Shown piece after piece: positions 25,583 through 34,766 of a DNA stretch of 64,000 bases. Under the pieces are notes generated by a model. It searched no databases and was not told the origin of the DNA. It saw only the letters and a list, made by a program, of their open reading frames with translations. The position numbers and the translations under genes are program-made. The DNA is from an uncultured Verrucomicrobiales bacterium (lineage in GTDB: Bacteria; Verrucomicrobiota; Verrucomicrobiia; Verrucomicrobiales; Akkermansiaceae): NCBI GenBank assembly GCA_937951675.1, contig CALFBI010000010.1, positions 57,868 through 121,867 on the forward strand. Reading direction: 5' to 3'. The first letter of the stretch is position 1, and every line of letters starts with the position of its first letter.

Positions 25583-26200
25583 ATGATTTCCTCTCAGCTT
25601 ACGACTCGCCAACAAGAAATTCTTGATTATCTCAAAGAAGCTTATCAGCAAACAGGGGTGATGCCTTCTACGCGAGAAGTGCAGGCTCATTTCGGGTTTG
25701 CCAGTCAAACGGCCGTGATGGGGCATTTTAAAGCGCTTGAGAAAAAAGGGGTGATTCAGCGCCTTGCAGGAAAAGCGAGAGCCGTTGTTTTCCCGGAAAT
25801 TCTAGAGCGAGAAGAAATTGTAGACATTCCGATTTATGGGTCGATTGCTGCCGGGTATGGGGAAGATCAAGAGCAGCATCAAGAAGGATGCCTTTCGATT
25901 GATGTTACTTCGCTAGGTTTATCCCGTAATGCCAAAAGTTTTGCTTTAAAGGTGAGGGGCGAATCAATGATTGATGCTCATATTTGCGATGGGGACACCG
26001 TTGTGATGGAGTTTCGAGAGCCTCGGGCTGGAGACGTTGTTGCGGCACTTATAGATGGTGAGACCACTCTAAAGAGATATGTGGTGAAAGATAAAAAACC
26101 TTATTTACAGGCAGAAAACGATATTTTCCCTGATTTGATTCCGGCTCGAGAACTTGTTATTCAAGGAGTCATGGTCGCTTTGTTACGTGGGGCGGCTTAA
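25583..26200 (+). CDS. lexA: LexA repressor
   Basis: 205 residues. It represses SOS genes and cleaves itself when RecA filaments form. An N-terminal winged helix-turn-helix (about 1-70, GVMPSTREVQAHFGFAS) is joined to a peptidase S24 domain. The self-cleavage bond is Ala90-Gly91 (SIAAGYG), the nucleophile is Ser128 in GESM, and the general base is Lys164 in TTLKRY. The start has no Shine-Dalgarno sequence. It diverges from rpmI and precedes valS by about 120 bases. Confidence 0.94.
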   Translation: MISSQLTTRQQEILDYLKEAYQQTGVMPSTREVQAHFGFASQTAVMGHFKALEKKGVIQRLAGKARAVVFPEILEREEIVDIPIYGSIAAGYGEDQEQHQEGCLSIDVTSLGLSRNAKSFALKVRGESMIDAHICDGDTVVMEFREPRAGDVVAALIDGETTLKRYVVKDKKPYLQAENDIFPDLIPARELVIQGVMVALLRGAA

Positions 26201-26318
26201 AGAAAAGGTGGCTCGGCAGGCTTTTTTTTATAGAGAGAATTGAGAATGTGTTTTTTTGGGCATTCAGAGCTCAATAGAGCTTGGCAATTATAGAATCCTC
26301 TGCCATTTCCTTTTCAAC

Positions 26319-29009
26319 ATGTCAGAGCTGCCTAAAGCATACGAACCTGTTTCGGTTGAGGAAAAGTGGTATCAACGCTGGATTGATCACAAATGTTTTC
26401 ATGCAGACGAAACTTCGGATCGTCCGGCTTATTCGATGGTTATTCCCCCTCCTAATGTAACAGGGATTTTACACCTCGGTCATGTCCTTAATAATACGAT
26501 TCAGGACATTTTAGCCCGCCGTGCTCGACAAAAAGGGCATGAAGTTTTGTGGCTTCCTGGAACTGATCATGCCGGTATTGCTACTCAGGCCAAGGTTGAA
26601 AGGCATCTACGCCAGACAGAAGAGGTGACCCGTCGCGATCTAGGGCGTGATGAATTTTTGAAGCGCATCTGGGATTGGAAAGATGAGCATGGGGGGATTA
26701 TTATTAAGCAGCTGAAACGGTTAGGTTGTTCATGTGATTGGGAACGAGAGCGTTTTACGATGGACCCAGAATATTCGAAATGGGTGTCACAAGTTTTTGT
26801 GGATCTCTTCAAAGAGGGGCATATTTATCGAGGAAAAAGAATGGTCAACTGGTGCCCTTCTTCATTGACCGCACTCTCTGATGAAGAGGTGATTTCGAAG
26901 CCTCAGAATTCGAAGCTCTATTTCATGAAATATGAGCTGGCTGACTCGCCTGGAGAGTTTTTAGAAATCTCGACGACTCGCCCAGAGACTTTAATGGGGG
27001 ACACTGCAGTAGCGGTGAACCCTAAAGACGAGCGTTTTTCAAAATATGTAGGACGGACCGTAAAACGCCCGTTTCCTGAGGGTGAAATTCCGGTGATTGC
27101 GGATGATCATGTCGATATTGAGTTTGGCACCGGGGCTTTGAAAATTACCCCTGCACATGATAAGGCTGATTTTGAGATTGGTCAGCGACATCACCTTCCT
27201 CTGATTGAGGTCATTACAGCGGATGGGAAAATTGATTGCCCTGAAGTAGAGGCATTACATGGTTTGGATCGCTTTGCAGCGCGTAAGAAGGCCGCTGAAA
27301 TACTCGAAGAAAAAGGATTGCTCCTTAAGATTGAAGATTATGAAAATAATGTCGGTTATTCCGAGCGTGCAGATGTCGTAGTAGAGCCTCGAATTTCAAT
27401 GCAATGGTTTCTTAAATACCCTTCAGTGGAAGAAGCTACGGCAGCCGTTGAAAATTCAGAAATCACTTTTCGCCCTCAAAAATGGAGTAAAACCTACTCG
27501 CATTGGATGGAGAATTTACAAGATTGGTGTATCAGTCGCCAACTGTGGTGGGGACATCAAATCCCAGTTTGGTATCGCCAATCAAAGGCTCAGGATCTGC
27601 AAGCGGCAGAGTCACTTGATGCGCAAGATTTAGAGAGAGGTGACATTTATGTCGGAGTAACTCCTCCAGAGGATGAGTCAGAGTGGGTGCGTGATGATGA
27701 TGTGATGGATACCTGGTTTAGCTCATGGTTATGGCCTTTTGCAACAATGGCAAACGTAGGAGAAGAAAGTGAGACTTTGAAAAAGTTTTACCCGACTTCA
27801 GATCTTGTGACGGGCCCAGATATCATCTTTTTCTGGGTCGCTCGAATGATTATGGCAGGCTACCGTTTTAAAGGAGAGTTGCCTTTTAAAAACGTTTTTT
27901 TCACCTCTATTATTCGCGATGGTAAAGGTCGTAAAATGAGTAAATCCTTAGGAAACTCTCCTGATCCACTCGACCTTATGGAAAAGTATGGTGCGGATGG
28001 GCTTCGGTTTGGGTTGATGCGCATTGCTCCGATTGGATCGGATGTGAAGTTTGATGAAACTCAGATTGAAGAGGGTCGTAATTTTGCAAATAAGCTCTAT
28101 AATGCATGCCGTTTTAGGCAGATGCAAGAGGAGCCGCCGAATCATAAAATTTTCACAGCAGTAGAAATTTCAGCTCTTCCCCCATACCATATTGATATTT
28201 TATCGAAGTTGGATGAACTAGATGTGAAGTTGGAAAAGTCGTATAAAGACTATCGATTTAATGAAGTTGTTGCGCATTTATATGATTTTTTCTGGGGTGA
28301 TTATTGCGATCATTTCTTAGAAGCTGTCAAAGGAGATTTAAAAGAAGGAGCCTCCCCTCAGCGGCGACGTGACACTTTGCATACGATTGATATTGTTCTG
28401 AAACGGTATTTGGCGCAGTTGCACCCTTTGATGCCTCATATTACGGAAGAGTTATCTGAGAAAATGGGTTATCTTCCAGAAGGGGCTTTCTTAATGACCC
28501 GTGAATTTAGGAAAGATAGCATTCTTGGGAATGCGGAGGCGTTCAGAGCAGAGCACGCGGAAGCAGTTTATGCCGCGGCGAGTAATTTACGTAACTTGAA
28601 GGCGGAGTATCAGCTGGCTGCCAATAAAAATGTCAGGTTTGTGATTCGTCCCGTCGCAGGTTGGGTCATGAATGAATTACCCACTTTGGCCCTTCTCGTC
28701 GGAGCAAAAGAGGTCGTCGTAGATAGTTCTTATGAAGCGGAGCAAGGAACTCCAGCCAGCTTGACTTCATTAGGAGAGGTATTGATGCCCTTAGACGGAT
28801 TGATTGATATTGAAGCTGAATCTAAGCGCTTGGGGAAAGAGATTGAGAAGATCGAAAAAGAGTTAGCGAAATCAGAGCAAAAGCTTTCTAACCCTCATTT
28901 TGTGGATCGCGCGAAACCTGAGATTGTGGCAGTAGAGAAAGAGAGACTTGCTCAATGGCAGGAAAAGCTGTCGCAGCTTCAAAATATGAAGAACGCTCTT
29001 CAGGTGTAG
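26319..29009 (+). CDS. valS: Valine-tRNA ligase
   Basis: 896 residues from the ATG at 26319; the frame is open from a TTG at 26256 but that extension is not conserved. A class I synthetase that charges tRNA-Val. ATP-site motifs are seen as HLGH (residues 52-55 in PPPNVTGILHLGH) and KMSKSLGNSPDPLD. The CP1 editing domain is marked by STTRPETLMGDTAVAV and GTGALKITPAHDKADFE. The C-terminus is the coiled-coil arm (from about 830) that contacts tRNA. It is transcribed after lexA, probably independently. Confidence 0.96.
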   Translation: MSELPKAYEPVSVEEKWYQRWIDHKCFHADETSDRPAYSMVIPPPNVTGILHLGHVLNNTIQDILARRARQKGHEVLWLPGTDHAGIATQAKVERHLRQTEEVTRRDLGRDEFLKRIWDWKDEHGGIIIKQLKRLGCSCDWERERFTMDPEYSKWVSQVFVDLFKEGHIYRGKRMVNWCPSSLTALSDEEVISKPQNSKLYFMKYELADSPGEFLEISTTRPETLMGDTAVAVNPKDERFSKYVGRTVKRPFPEGEIPVIADDHVDIEFGTGALKITPAHDKADFEIGQRHHLPLIEVITADGKIDCPEVEALHGLDRFAARKKAAEILEEKGLLLKIEDYENNVGYSERADVVVEPRISMQWFLKYPSVEEATAAVENSEITFRPQKWSKTYSHWMENLQDWCISRQLWWGHQIPVWYRQSKAQDLQAAESLDAQDLERGDIYVGVTPPEDESEWVRDDDVMDTWFSSWLWPFATMANVGEESETLKKFYPTSDLVTGPDIIFFWVARMIMAGYRFKGELPFKNVFFTSIIRDGKGRKMSKSLGNSPDPLDLMEKYGADGLRFGLMRIAPIGSDVKFDETQIEEGRNFANKLYNACRFRQMQEEPPNHKIFTAVEISALPPYHIDILSKLDELDVKLEKSYKDYRFNEVVAHLYDFFWGDYCDHFLEAVKGDLKEGASPQRRRDTLHTIDIVLKRYLAQLHPLMPHITEELSEKMGYLPEGAFLMTREFRKDSILGNAEAFRAEHAEAVYAAASNLRNLKAEYQLAANKNVRFVIRPVAGWVMNELPTLALLVGAKEVVVDSSYEAEQGTPASLTSLGEVLMPLDGLIDIEAESKRLGKEIEKIEKELAKSEQKLSNPHFVDRAKPEIVAVEKERLAQWQEKLSQLQNMKNALQV

Positions 29010-29125
29010 TAAATACAGAGCTCTCTTGTTTTATCTAATGCGCGTTGCGCGATGAATGCGTTGGTTGCTAGCAAGTGAGACTGCTGGCTAAAGGGTGTCA
29101 TTCTTGAGGTCAAGAACGGCGCTTT

Positions 29126-30109
29126 CTAAGCGAGTAAAACAGCGAGGCGATAAGCTTCGTATAAGCTTTGAGGAGAAGCAATCCCTTGCCAAGCAATGTC
29201 AAAGGCAGTGCCGTGGTCAACAGATGTTCTAGTAATAGGTAGGCCAAGTGTCACGTTAACCCCTGTATCAAAGCTTAAAGTTTTCAGGGGGATTAATCCT
29301 TGGTCATGATACATGCATACATAGGCATCATATCGCTCTCTTTTGGGTTTGATAAATGCGGTGTCAGGACAGAGAGGCCCTTCGGCATCGATCCCAGCTT
29401 CGCGACACCTTGCAATGGCGGGGGCGATGATTTCGGCTTCTTCATTTCCGAAGAGGCCATTTTCTCCAGCATGAGGGTTAAGGCCTAGCACCCCGATTTT
29501 GGCTTTCTTTTGATTAATTTGCTCGATGACTAAGCGGGTGTTCTGGACGGTGCGAACGATGTTTTCTGAAGTTAAGAGAGAAGGAACTTGTTGGCAGGGA
29601 ACGTGAATAGTAACTAAGCTGCAGCTTAGCTCACTCGAGGTTAACATCATGGTGTGATGCTTTGCTTGGGTTCGTTCGGCTAAGATTTCGGTATGACCAG
29701 GATGGGGGATCCCAGCGGCATGTAATGATTCTTTGTTGAGAGGGCAGGTGACAATGGCATCGATTCGCTGGTCGAGAGCGTCTGAAATAGCTTCGTTGAG
29801 ATAAGTGGCGGCAGCGCGACCTGCAGAGGACGAAATTTCTCCAGGAGAGAGGTTTTCTAAGTCAGGAACCTCACAGTCAACCAAGGTCGGGTGAGTGGGT
29901 CGAGTCGTTTGCCTTCTCCATTCAGAAAGCGAGAGCACGGAGTAGTTGTCGGTGATCTTGAGCTTTTCGTTCACCCGCTGGAGAAGACCATGGCTCCCAA
30001 ACAAGAGCGGCACACTTTTCTGGTGAAGCGGTGAATGAGCTAAAAGTTGGAGTGCTAATTCAGGGCCAATCCCGGCAGGGTCTCCCATTGTGATACCTAT
30101 TACTTTCAA
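29126..30109 (-). CDS. pdxA: 4-hydroxythreonine-4-phosphate dehydrogenase (PdxA family)
   Basis: 327 residues. PdxA oxidises 4-phosphohydroxy-threonine in vitamin B6 synthesis. Seen: GITMGDPAGIGPE at the start, PGHTEILAERT, the metal-site Asp/His segments LNPHAGE and MYHDQGLIPLK, and RTSVDHGTAFD. It overlaps the SGNH hydrolase gene by four bases and ends a minus-strand group of sugar genes. Co-transcription with them leaves open a PdxA2-like role in acid-sugar breakdown, but the motifs fit the biosynthetic enzyme well. Confidence 0.9.
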   Translation of the reverse strand: MKVIGITMGDPAGIGPELALQLLAHSPLHQKSVPLLFGSHGLLQRVNEKLKITDNYSVLSLSEWRRQTTRPTHPTLVDCEVPDLENLSPGEISSSAGRAAATYLNEAISDALDQRIDAIVTCPLNKESLHAAGIPHPGHTEILAERTQAKHHTMMLTSSELSCSLVTIHVPCQQVPSLLTSENIVRTVQNTRLVIEQINQKKAKIGVLGLNPHAGENGLFGNEEAEIIAPAIARCREAGIDAEGPLCPDTAFIKPKRERYDAYVCMYHDQGLIPLKTLSFDTGVNVTLGLPITRTSVDHGTAFDIAWQGIASPQSLYEAYRLAVLLA

Positions 30110-30738
30110 GATTTTGTAAGGATTTCGTTCACTTTTTCAGCGACTTTTTTGCCGAGTAAAAGGTGATCGTTTTTCTCGTAATGGATTCCATCAACTTTGG
30201 AGGTCGTAATGATTTTTCCAGCGTCTAGGAAGAAGGTGTCTTTTTCACGGCAAAGAGTTTGATAAGCTTTGGCTAGTTGCTGAGAGGTCGCCAAATGATG
30301 GTCGTGAGTTATTGGAGCATCGGGGGTGACCACAGGAGGAGGGCAGATGATTAGAATAAGGGGCGCTTTTTCGCCACCGTGAAACGCGTCATTTTTGACC
30401 ATGTCGATCATTTTGCCTAATTGATCGGTGATGAGTTCAACGGTAGGAGAATACATCTGATTTACGTCATTAGTGCCAAGCATGATGATGACAAGATCCA
30501 GTGGGCGATGCGAAAGAAGAAAACTAGGGAGAACTTTTAGGCCATTTAAAACCTCTCCAGCATCAGGGTGGTCGAAGCCAATAGTTCTTCCTGGGATTGC
30601 TCCTTCTTGCACTTCGGCATGGGGAGCTAGTTCTTCTCTTAATACCCCGGGCCATCGCGTGGACCATTCAAATCGTGGTCCACCAAGTGCATCAGAACCC
30701 CAGGTATTGGAGTCTCCGTAGCATAAGATTTTTTTCAT
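30106..30738 (-). CDS. SGNH/GDSL-family hydrolase (likely carbohydrate esterase)
   Basis: 210 residues, no signal peptide. Block I is CYGDSNTWG with the Ser nucleophile at residue 10; the Gly oxyanion and Asn are in block III IIMLGTNDVN; the C-terminal block V is VDGIHYEKNDH with the Asp-His pair. This is an arylesterase/acetylesterase-like SGNH enzyme. Its four-base overlaps with the Gfo/Idh gene upstream and pdxA downstream and the nearby GH2 gene suggest it removes acyl groups from imported sugars. Confidence 0.82.
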   Translation of the reverse strand: MKKILCYGDSNTWGSDALGGPRFEWSTRWPGVLREELAPHAEVQEGAIPGRTIGFDHPDAGEVLNGLKVLPSFLLSHRPLDLVIIMLGTNDVNQMYSPTVELITDQLGKMIDMVKNDAFHGGEKAPLILIICPPPVVTPDAPITHDHHLATSQQLAKAYQTLCREKDTFFLDAGKIITTSKVDGIHYEKNDHLLLGKKVAEKVNEILTKS

Positions 30739-31685
30739 GATCGTGAAAAATGAGTGAGGAGAGTGCGGGTCGGCTCGATGAGCTCACGGGAGGGGATAGG
30801 AAACTCTTTTTGATCGAGAAGGAAGTCAACAATGAGATCAAATTCTTCATAGCTACTTGGAAAGAGCTGAGGGATTTCTGTATCGCTGCCATCTTCGAGG
30901 ACTAGGCGAGTGCGTGCACCTGAGTCAGTAGACTCCATGAATCCATGCGTTCCAAAGAGGCGAATATGGTCATTACCCCATGTTGTGAAAGAGGAAGGAT
31001 TACAATAGTTGCTAATGCCGCAAAAGAGCCCTCCATTACTGAAACGTCCTTGTAGATTCGAAGCACGCTTGAGGTCTCCTTGCTCTTGAATTCCTACCGT
31101 TGTTTCTGAGACGCTCAGTTCGGTTAAGCGGAGTCCTGTGATTTGTTCTGCGAACCGAATGGCATGGATTCCGACCTGACGGGTGAGTCCGCCATCAATA
31201 GACTCAGAATGAGGCCGCCAGTCCGTGAGAGGGTATGATTTCTGGCAGAAGACCTGGACGATTTCCCCAATGGCGCCATTTAAGACGTGATGACGCATAC
31301 TCCAGTAAGGGTCCGAAAAGATCGAGCCCGCCATTTCGAAGTAAGACTGCCCGGTTTCATCTGATACTGCTAGAACTTGCTCAAGTTCGGTTAGGGTGAG
31401 AGCCGTAGGCTTTTCGGCGTAGCAATGAATGCCGGCTTTAAGGCATTGAATGATTTCTTGTGGTTGAGTGGCTCGAGAAGGCCCACAAAGAGAAAGAAGG
31501 TCTAGTTGTGGGTGCTTGATGAGTTCTTCGAGGCTGGAGTAAACAATGAGGTCGTCTGATTGAAGTGAGTCAGGAAGAGAGTCCTTTGTGATTCCTGCGA
31601 TCGCGACAAGTTGAGCTCGGGGGTTAACAAGGATCTGTTGCTGAATTTGATGACCGTTATTACCGTAAAGAGCAATTTGAAGCAT
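30735..31685 (-). CDS. Gfo/Idh/MocA-family oxidoreductase
   Basis: 316 residues. The N-terminal Rossmann domain begins QIALYGNNGHQ, where the usual GxGxxG is altered, and the active-site Lys is in HCYAEKPTA (EKP motif). The C-terminal alpha/beta domain contains the histidine segment VGIHAIRFAEQ, matching the family's catalytic His. Such enzymes oxidise or reduce sugar hydroxyls with NAD(P). It is 11 bases after the GH2 gene and overlaps the SGNH gene. Confidence 0.85.
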   Translation of the reverse strand: MLQIALYGNNGHQIQQQILVNPRAQLVAIAGITKDSLPDSLQSDDLIVYSSLEELIKHPQLDLLSLCGPSRATQPQEIIQCLKAGIHCYAEKPTALTLTELEQVLAVSDETGQSYFEMAGSIFSDPYWSMRHHVLNGAIGEIVQVFCQKSYPLTDWRPHSESIDGGLTRQVGIHAIRFAEQITGLRLTELSVSETTVGIQEQGDLKRASNLQGRFSNGGLFCGISNYCNPSSFTTWGNDHIRLFGTHGFMESTDSGARTRLVLEDGSDTEIPQLFPSSYEEFDLIVDFLLDQKEFPIPSRELIEPTRTLLTHFSRS

Positions 31686-31696
31686 ATGAAATAAGT

Positions 31697-33508
31697 TTAG
31701 ATTTTAAAGGCCTCTTTGAGGGCCTTGTTTTCTTCTCTGACGACCGAATAAGTTTGTTTCGGTTGGTAATTTTGATCCATGAGGCCGTAGCGGAAAACGC
31801 CTTCTCCTGCATTATACCAGCGCCAGTGCATCGGGACTCTCATGTCGAGCAAACACCAAGGCATGTATCCTGTGATTTCGGGAAGTTCTTTGAAAGATTG
31901 GTAGGCTTCCCGTAGGATAAGAGCGTGTCGATCTTCATCACCTAGTCGAGTTGCATCTCCAGTAGCACCTCTTAATGACATGGACCCAAATTCGCTAATC
32001 ATGAGTGGTTTGTTGAACTCTTTCAACATGTCACGGTATTTATGGTAGGCGACGAGGCCGTCTCCTGGATTGTTGACGTAGACATTGCCTGAGAGGATGT
32101 CAAAGAGCCCGTAGAATTCGTCAGGGTGTCCTTTGGTCCAAATTTCGTTTGAGAAATCGTCGTCAAAATGGTCTCCGTCTTCAGGGCGTCTTTCTGGGAG
32201 GCTGGTTTTGCGATGCCCGCATTCAGCTGAACTAATTAAGCGGCTAGGGTCGAGTTTTCGAATGAGGTCATGGGCTTTGAACCAATAGGGATAGTTGGGT
32301 TCAGTAGCTTCGCCGTCACCTTCGCCCGCACATTCATTCGAGATGGACCAGATCGCTAAAGAGGCTCGATTCCAATCTCTAATGATCATTTCCTCGAGCA
32401 TCCCGAGAGCAAGAGAAAGTTGGGGGTCTTTGTGAATATTGGAAAGCCAGTAGACAGGAACTTCTTCCCACCAGAGTAATCCGGCTTTATCTAAAGCACG
32501 TCCCCAGTCTTCTCCATAAGGGTAATGAGCACACCGGATAAAATTACAGCCAAGTTCTTTCACGGCATTGATCATTTTTTGAATCCCGGCAGGGTTTGTC
32601 GCTCGGCCAGTTCCTTCGAATTCGGAGTGGGTGCAAACACCGTAAAGGCGAATAGGCTTACCATTTAAGAGGACGTCAAAACCTTCAGTGCGAAGCTCGC
32701 GGAAGCCTATTTCATCTGAGATCGTCTCATGAGAGGTTGAAAGCTCTACGCGGTAGAGTTTTGGGTTTTCGGTATCCCATAGTTCGATTTGAGCACGATC
32801 GAGTGTCAGTGAGAAAGTAGACTCTTCTCCAGAGGTCGCAGATAAAGTTTGTTCGATTCCTAATTCCGAGATTTTTAAGGTGATATCTTCGGTGACCGTT
32901 TGAGTAAGGTTTTCTAACCAAATATCAACTTTGATTTCGACCTGGTCAGACTTCAAGGTTGTTGAAGTGCGGAAGTTTTTGAGGTGGGTTTTTGGGACGA
33001 TAACAACACGAACATTTCCAATGATTCCTCCGTCGTTATTCCAGTCAAAGCGAATCCCGGGAACGCGATCAGGGCTTAATTTGTTTTCGACGAGGACAAA
33101 GAGCTGGTTGCTGCCTTTTTTGACATGTTCCGTCGCGCGCATTGCGAAAGGGGAGTAACCATGCGCATGTTGGCCAAGATTCTCTCCGTTTAAGTAAACA
33201 TCGGCGAGGTAGACGACACTATCGAAGTAGAGAAAGACTTCGGAACCCTCAGGGATGTCATCGAGGTCGAATTCTTTCATGTAATTCACATCACCATCAT
33301 ACCATTTGAGCTCTTCTCGTTGGGTTTTCCAAGTGCTCGGAACTTCGATATCCCACAAACCTTCTGGATCCCAGCAAGGAAAAAAATTGTCATCCTTTCC
33401 CGGGTTTTTCCACCATTCTTGTTGGCGGCAACGTTGATAGGGATCAGGGTTGAATTTCCAGGTTCCATTAAGGTTAAGTCCTGGTCGATTGTGGGTGAAC
33501 ATACTCAT
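31697..33508 (-). CDS. Glycoside hydrolase family 2
   Basis: 603 residues without a signal peptide, thus cytoplasmic. Sugar-binding jelly roll (about 1-175, with the LNGTWKF opening), an immunoglobulin-like domain (175-275), and a TIM barrel (275-603). Acid/base Glu392 is in SISNEC and nucleophile Glu506 in MISEFGS. The family contains beta-galactosidases, beta-glucuronidases and beta-mannosidases; the SISNE and RCAHYPY motifs lean toward glucuronidase/galactosidase, but substrate is not certain. It is the first gene of the minus-strand group and diverges from a Gfo/Idh gene. Confidence 0.88.
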   Translation of the reverse strand: MSMFTHNRPGLNLNGTWKFNPDPYQRCRQQEWWKNPGKDDNFFPCWDPEGLWDIEVPSTWKTQREELKWYDGDVNYMKEFDLDDIPEGSEVFLYFDSVVYLADVYLNGENLGQHAHGYSPFAMRATEHVKKGSNQLFVLVENKLSPDRVPGIRFDWNNDGGIIGNVRVVIVPKTHLKNFRTSTTLKSDQVEIKVDIWLENLTQTVTEDITLKISELGIEQTLSATSGEESTFSLTLDRAQIELWDTENPKLYRVELSTSHETISDEIGFRELRTEGFDVLLNGKPIRLYGVCTHSEFEGTGRATNPAGIQKMINAVKELGCNFIRCAHYPYGEDWGRALDKAGLLWWEEVPVYWLSNIHKDPQLSLALGMLEEMIIRDWNRASLAIWSISNECAGEGDGEATEPNYPYWFKAHDLIRKLDPSRLISSAECGHRKTSLPERRPEDGDHFDDDFSNEIWTKGHPDEFYGLFDILSGNVYVNNPGDGLVAYHKYRDMLKEFNKPLMISEFGSMSLRGATGDATRLGDEDRHALILREAYQSFKELPEITGYMPWCLLDMRVPMHWRWYNAGEGVFRYGLMDQNYQPKQTYSVVREENKALKEAFKI

Positions 33509-33509
33509 G

Positions 33510-33538
33510 TCGAAAATTGTTTCGATATTTTGTTTCGA
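33510..33538. promoter_or_regulatory. TTTCGA half-site cluster in the divergent sugar promoter
   Basis: A perfect inverted repeat, TCGAAA-ATTG-TTTCGA (33510-33525), is followed by a second TGTTTCGA (33531-33538), 12 bases from the first TGTTTCGA (33519-33526). It lies directly upstream of the GH2 gene and about 110 bases from the divergent Gfo/Idh start. It could bind the AraC-type regulator encoded 4 kb away; AraC proteins often bind direct repeats. Confidence 0.35.
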
Positions 33539-33645
33539 ATTGAGTGAGAATCAATGATTTTTTCTAGAAGGGTTCTTGTTTTTAAGAAGCTAAAATTCGT
33601 AAAAAAACGATTGTGCGCTGCGGATACTCTGAAATAGTTCCCGGC

Positions 33646-34698
33646 ATGGAAAAAATTAAGTTTGGGCTTTTAGGTCTTAATTTCGGAAAGCAGCTCATGA
33701 AGATTCAGGTCATTAATGAGGGGCCAGGATTTCCTTATTTTGAGATTGGGGCGGTGTGTGCTCTGGATCAGTCAGATGCAGACGAGGCAGCCGAAGAATT
33801 CGGCGTTCCAGGTTACACCGACTACGATCAGATGCTTGCGAACGATGAGCTCGAGGCAATCTTTATTTATTCAGGACCAAATGGTCGAGCTGACTTGATT
33901 AAGAAAGCGATCAGGGCAGGGAAACATGTCGTGACGACGAAGCCCTTCGAGCTCGATGCGAAAGCAGCGAAGGAGGTTTTAGAAGAAGCTGAAGAGTTGG
34001 GTAAAGTGGTTCACCTTAATTCTCCAGGTCCGGTATTTACTGATGATATGGTGTTGATGAACCAGTGGAAGGAAGAGTTCAATTTAGGGCGTCCTATCGC
34101 GGCTCGGCATGAGTGTTGGTATAAGAGTTTAGAAAAAGCAGATGGTTCATGGTATGATGATCCTGTGAAATGTCCTGTGGCTCCTATTTTCCGTTTAGGG
34201 ATCTATGGGATTAACGATTTGGTTTCTCTTTTTGGAGAGCCTGAAGAAGTTCAAGTGGTTGAATCACGTATTTTTACTGGGCGGCCAACCCCCGATTTAG
34301 CTCAATTAACAATCAAGTTTCAAAGCGGCAGCATCGCTCATACGCAGACTTCATGGGCCCTTCAGCCTCAGAGAGGGGCAGAGTCGATGATGATTTATTT
34401 TGAGAATGGGATGATTGTGCGTAATCCTCTTCAAACTGATAATGGGTTTGAGCAAGAGCTTGTTGATCTCCATGTCATCGGAGCAGATAGCACCGAGCCT
34501 TTAGCAACGGCCCAAGTTCGACAAGACCGGATCGCAGGTTCTTATCAGTGGGAAAACAGTTATAAGGCAATGAAGGGAGAGAAGCTGGATAATTTGATTC
34601 CCCGTCATGTGGTTCTTGATGGAATTAGGGTCATTAACGCCATGTCAAAAGCAAGTGAGTCAAAGAAAACAGAACGCTTAGAGTCTCTGACGGATTAA
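33646..34698 (+). CDS. Gfo/Idh/MocA-family oxidoreductase
   Basis: 350 residues from the ATG at 33646; an earlier alternative start at 33613 adds eleven unconserved residues. The Rossmann fold opens IKFGLLGLNFGK. The usual EKP is TKPFEL. The C-terminal domain carries FRLGIYGINDLVSLFG. It likely works on an imported sugar acid or glycoside. It is followed after 68 bases by the symporter gene. Confidence 0.85.
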   Translation: MEKIKFGLLGLNFGKQLMKIQVINEGPGFPYFEIGAVCALDQSDADEAAEEFGVPGYTDYDQMLANDELEAIFIYSGPNGRADLIKKAIRAGKHVVTTKPFELDAKAAKEVLEEAEELGKVVHLNSPGPVFTDDMVLMNQWKEEFNLGRPIAARHECWYKSLEKADGSWYDDPVKCPVAPIFRLGIYGINDLVSLFGEPEEVQVVESRIFTGRPTPDLAQLTIKFQSGSIAHTQTSWALQPQRGAESMMIYFENGMIVRNPLQTDNGFEQELVDLHVIGADSTEPLATAQVRQDRIAGSYQWENSYKAMKGEKLDNLIPRHVVLDGIRVINAMSKASESKKTERLESLTD

Positions 34699-34766
34699 GC
34701 GAAAGCGAAAAAATTATATTTTTGATGTGACTTCGTAATAAGCGGGCATCAGCATCCGTAATCAAA

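Noticed and set aside
29010..29125. Possible tRNA-like folding between valS and pdxA
   Set aside because: A CGCG-TTG-CGCG hairpin is present but no acceptor, D, anticodon and T arms can be laid out.
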